Assembly (NCBI GenBank): GCA_964471535.1
Contig: CAYYHA010000010.1
Coordinates: 1 to 42,105, forward strand
Length of the DNA stretch: 42,105 nt
Reading direction: 5' to 3'
Origin: CAYYHA01 sp964471535
Lineage (GTDB): Bacteria; Myxococcota; Myxococcia; SLRQ01
This document shows, piece after piece, positions 40,552 through 42,105 of this stretch. How positions within the stretch are numbered: the stretch's first letter is position 1; each line of letters opens with the position of its first letter. The notes under the pieces are model-generated. The model was not told the DNA's origin. It ran no database searches and worked only from the letters and a program-made list of their open reading frames with translations. Position numbers and translations under genes: made by a program.

Positions 40552-40557
40552 AGTCTA
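40552..40557 (-). promoter_or_regulatory. -10 element of TolB-like paralogue 2, overlapping the upstream stop codon
   Basis: Minus-strand TAGACT followed by GCCGCC and ATG. Its TAG is also the stop codon of the ABC-3 permease gene, so part of the match is forced by the stop. It may be an internal promoter in a longer operon. Confidence 0.35.
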
Positions 40558-41358
40558 GGGGACCCGGCGCCGGAAGAGGAAGAGGAGGAAGAAGACGGCC
40601 GCCTGCACGAGGATGATCGCGGCACCGCTCGGCAGGTCCAGGGCGTAGGAGAGGGCGAGCCCCGCCACCACGCTGCCGGCGCCGAGGGCCATCGCCCAGA
40701 GGGTCATCGTGAGGAAGCGCTCCGCCAGGAGCCGGCCGGCGGCGGCGGGGACGACCAGGAAGGCGGCGACGAGCACGATGCCCACCATCTTCACTGCGAG
40801 GACCACCGTAAGCGCGACCGACCCGGCGAGGAGGTGGTCGTCGCGTAGCACCGGCAGCCGGTCGGCGATGGCCAGCTCCCGATCGAAGGTGGCGTAGGCC
40901 CAGCGCGGCCACAGGCGCACCGTGGCGAGGGTGAGGCAGAGCATTGCCGCGGTCGCCCACAGGTCGCTCGTTCGGACCGAGAGCATGGAACCGAAGAGGT
41001 AGGCCATCGCGTCGGCGGAGTACTGGGTGCGAAGCGCGAGGAAGACCACGCCCAGGGCGGTGGCCACCGAGAAGAAGATGCCGATGGCGGTGTCCCCGGA
41101 GATGCGGCCGGGTGCCGCCGAGGTCGTGGCGGTGATGCCGAGGGCCACCGCCACGGTGAACGGCAGCGCCGTCCACAGGGGGTCGACGCCCAGGAGGAGG
41201 CCCAGCGCCACACCCCCGAAGGCGGCATGGGCCAGGCCGCTGCCCAGGAACGCGAGGCGGCGCTGCACCACCAGGGGGCCGAAGTAGCCGCCGAGCACCG
41301 CCAGCATCAGCCCCGCGGCGAGCGCCCGCTGCATGAAGGGCAGGGAGAGCGCCTCCAT
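40555..41358 (-). CDS. Zinc/manganese-type ABC-3 permease
   Basis: A 267-residue membrane protein of the ABC-3 (ZnuB/MntB) family with about eight helices. Typical blocks are FMQRALAAGLMLAVLGGYFG near the start, LAFLGSGLAHAAFGGVALG, and the C-terminal GIVLVAAFLVVPAAAGRLL. It imports zinc or manganese across the inner membrane with the ATPase encoded five bases upstream. The periplasmic binding protein is expected beyond the right edge. The metal cannot be decided from this subunit. The ATG at 41358 follows the ATPase stop. Confidence 0.92.
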   Translation of the reverse strand: MEALSLPFMQRALAAGLMLAVLGGYFGPLVVQRRLAFLGSGLAHAAFGGVALGLLLGVDPLWTALPFTVAVALGITATTSAAPGRISGDTAIGIFFSVATALGVVFLALRTQYSADAMAYLFGSMLSVRTSDLWATAAMLCLTLATVRLWPRWAYATFDRELAIADRLPVLRDDHLLAGSVALTVVLAVKMVGIVLVAAFLVVPAAAGRLLAERFLTMTLWAMALGAGSVVAGLALSYALDLPSGAAIILVQAAVFFLLFLFRRRVP

Positions 41359-41363
41359 CACCG

Positions 41364-42105
41364 CTACCTCCGCACCTGGAAGATGGTCTCGTGGTGGTGC
41401 TCGGTATGGCCGTAGGCGCGGCGCAGATTCGCTTCGGCCAGCGCCTCGGCCGGGGGCCCGAAGGCCACGCACTCCCGTGCGAGGAGGAGCACGTGGGTGG
41501 CGTGGTGATAGGCCGCCTCCCAGTCGTGGGTGACCATCAGCACCGTGCCCTTCGACTCGTGCTGGTAGTCCTCGAGGGCGTGGTGCAGGTCGGCCATGCC
41601 CACCGTGTCGACGCCCGTCCCCGGCTCGTCGAGGAGGAGCATCTTCGGATGGGAGGCCAGCGCGCGCGCCAGGTAGATGCGCTGCAGCTGTCCGCCCGAG
41701 AGGCGCCGGATGGGCTGTTGTGCGAGGGCGCCCGCGCCCACCTGGTCGAGGGCCGCCATCGCCCGGACCCTCTGGTCGGCGTCGATGCGCACCGGCCAGC
41801 GGCCGGTCAGGCCCGTGACGACCAGCTCGATCGACAGGGCCGGGAAGGACCGGTCCTGCGTCTTGAGCTGCGGGACGTAGCCGAGGGCCCCCCGGGGCAG
41901 GGTGCGCGGGGCTCGGCCGAGCACCCGGATCCTGCCGCTCGTGGGCGTGAGCAGCCCCAGGATGAGCCGGAAGAGGGTGGACTTCCCCGCGCCGTTGGGG
42001 CCGACGATGGAGACGAAGGCCCCCTCGGGTACGGTCAGCGTCAGATCCTCGAGGGCCGCGAGGGCGCCGAAGCGGACGCTCACCCCGTCGAGTTCGAGCG
42101 CCGGC
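41364..42105 (-). CDS. Zinc/manganese-type ABC transporter ATPase (5' end cut)
   Basis: The gene enters from the right edge and is cut there: the frame stays open to the last base, with upstream codons reading PALELDGVSVRFGAL, a normal ATPase start. The 247 visible codons include Walker A GPNGAGKST, Q-loop YVPQLKTQDRSFP, signature LSGGQLQR and Walker B MLLLDEPGTGVD. The QLKTQDRSFP wording and the partner permease place it with ZnuC/MntA-type metal importers. A GTG at 42083 is in frame but would drop the first strand. It heads the ABC-3 pair; the partner lies five bases downstream. Confidence 0.92.
   Translation of the reverse strand, partial: PALELDGVSVRFGALAALEDLTLTVPEGAFVSIVGPNGAGKSTLFRLILGLLTPTSGRIRVLGRAPRTLPRGALGYVPQLKTQDRSFPALSIELVVTGLTGRWPVRIDADQRVRAMAALDQVGAGALAQQPIRRLSGGQLQRIYLARALASHPKMLLLDEPGTGVDTVGMADLHHALEDYQHESKGTVLMVTHDWEAAYHHATHVLLLARECVAFGPPAEALAEANLRRAYGHTEHHHETIFQVRR

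Overview
The window is very G+C-rich (about 70% by eye), tightly packed chromosomal DNA with strong G/C preference at third codon positions. There is no rRNA, tRNA, insertion sequence, integrase or CRISPR array. The protein set suggests a predatory or soil bacterium of the Myxococcota (former Deltaproteobacteria). It includes many lipoproteins, a MopE-type Cys/Asp motif, a PilZ protein, PEGA and TolB-like envelope proteins, a DUF1592/DUF1552 pair and several two-component systems. The phylum is inferred; no marker gene is present.

Layout. 1-2681 (minus strand): a cut-off MopE-like lipoprotein, a second lipoprotein and a TolB-like envelope protein. 2762-8751 (plus): one operon for a TetR regulator, a LolA-fold periplasmic protein, two FtsX/LolC-type permeases, a LolD-type ATPase and an outer-membrane beta-barrel, apparently a complete envelope-spanning lipid or lipoprotein export route. 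8855-9382: PEGA lipoprotein. 9448-15065: a DUF255/YyaL-type thioredoxin-fold lipoprotein, divergent from a coupled DUF1592 (haem-motif lipoprotein)/DUF1552 (Tat) pair. 15068-18172: MsrB, PilZ, an M15 peptidase and a fatty-acid desaturase. 18263-22156: histidine kinase/response regulator pair, HD phosphohydrolase, and a response regulator with a degenerate GGDEF-like domain. 22211-27925 (minus): AstE/AspA-like deacylase, xdhA, xdhB, xdhC. 28059-35930 (plus): TraB/GumN protein, a membrane-anchored YqgE/AlgH protein coupled to an ABC-2 exporter, oligoribonuclease (minus), a second ABC-2 exporter and a membrane-anchored protein with an apparent frameshift. 35847-39342 (minus): NtrB-like kinase, NtrC-like regulator and YfcE-type phosphodiesterase, all translationally coupled. 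39460-42105 (minus): a second TolB-like paralogue and a zinc/manganese-type ABC-3 transporter cut by the window end.

The strongest unannotated signal is regulatory. Thirteen of about twenty genes that open a transcription unit carry a TANNNT hexamer whose 3' end lies 6-9 bases (mostly 7) before the start codon, and these genes mostly lack a Shine-Dalgarno sequence. Three or four also have a TTG-containing -35 at 16-17 bp. Genes inside operons instead use purine-rich ribosome sites or stop/start overlaps. This is the layout expected of leaderless mRNAs, and it fixes several start codons. No gap between genes exceeds 300 bases; the largest (142-360) holds only a weak hairpin.
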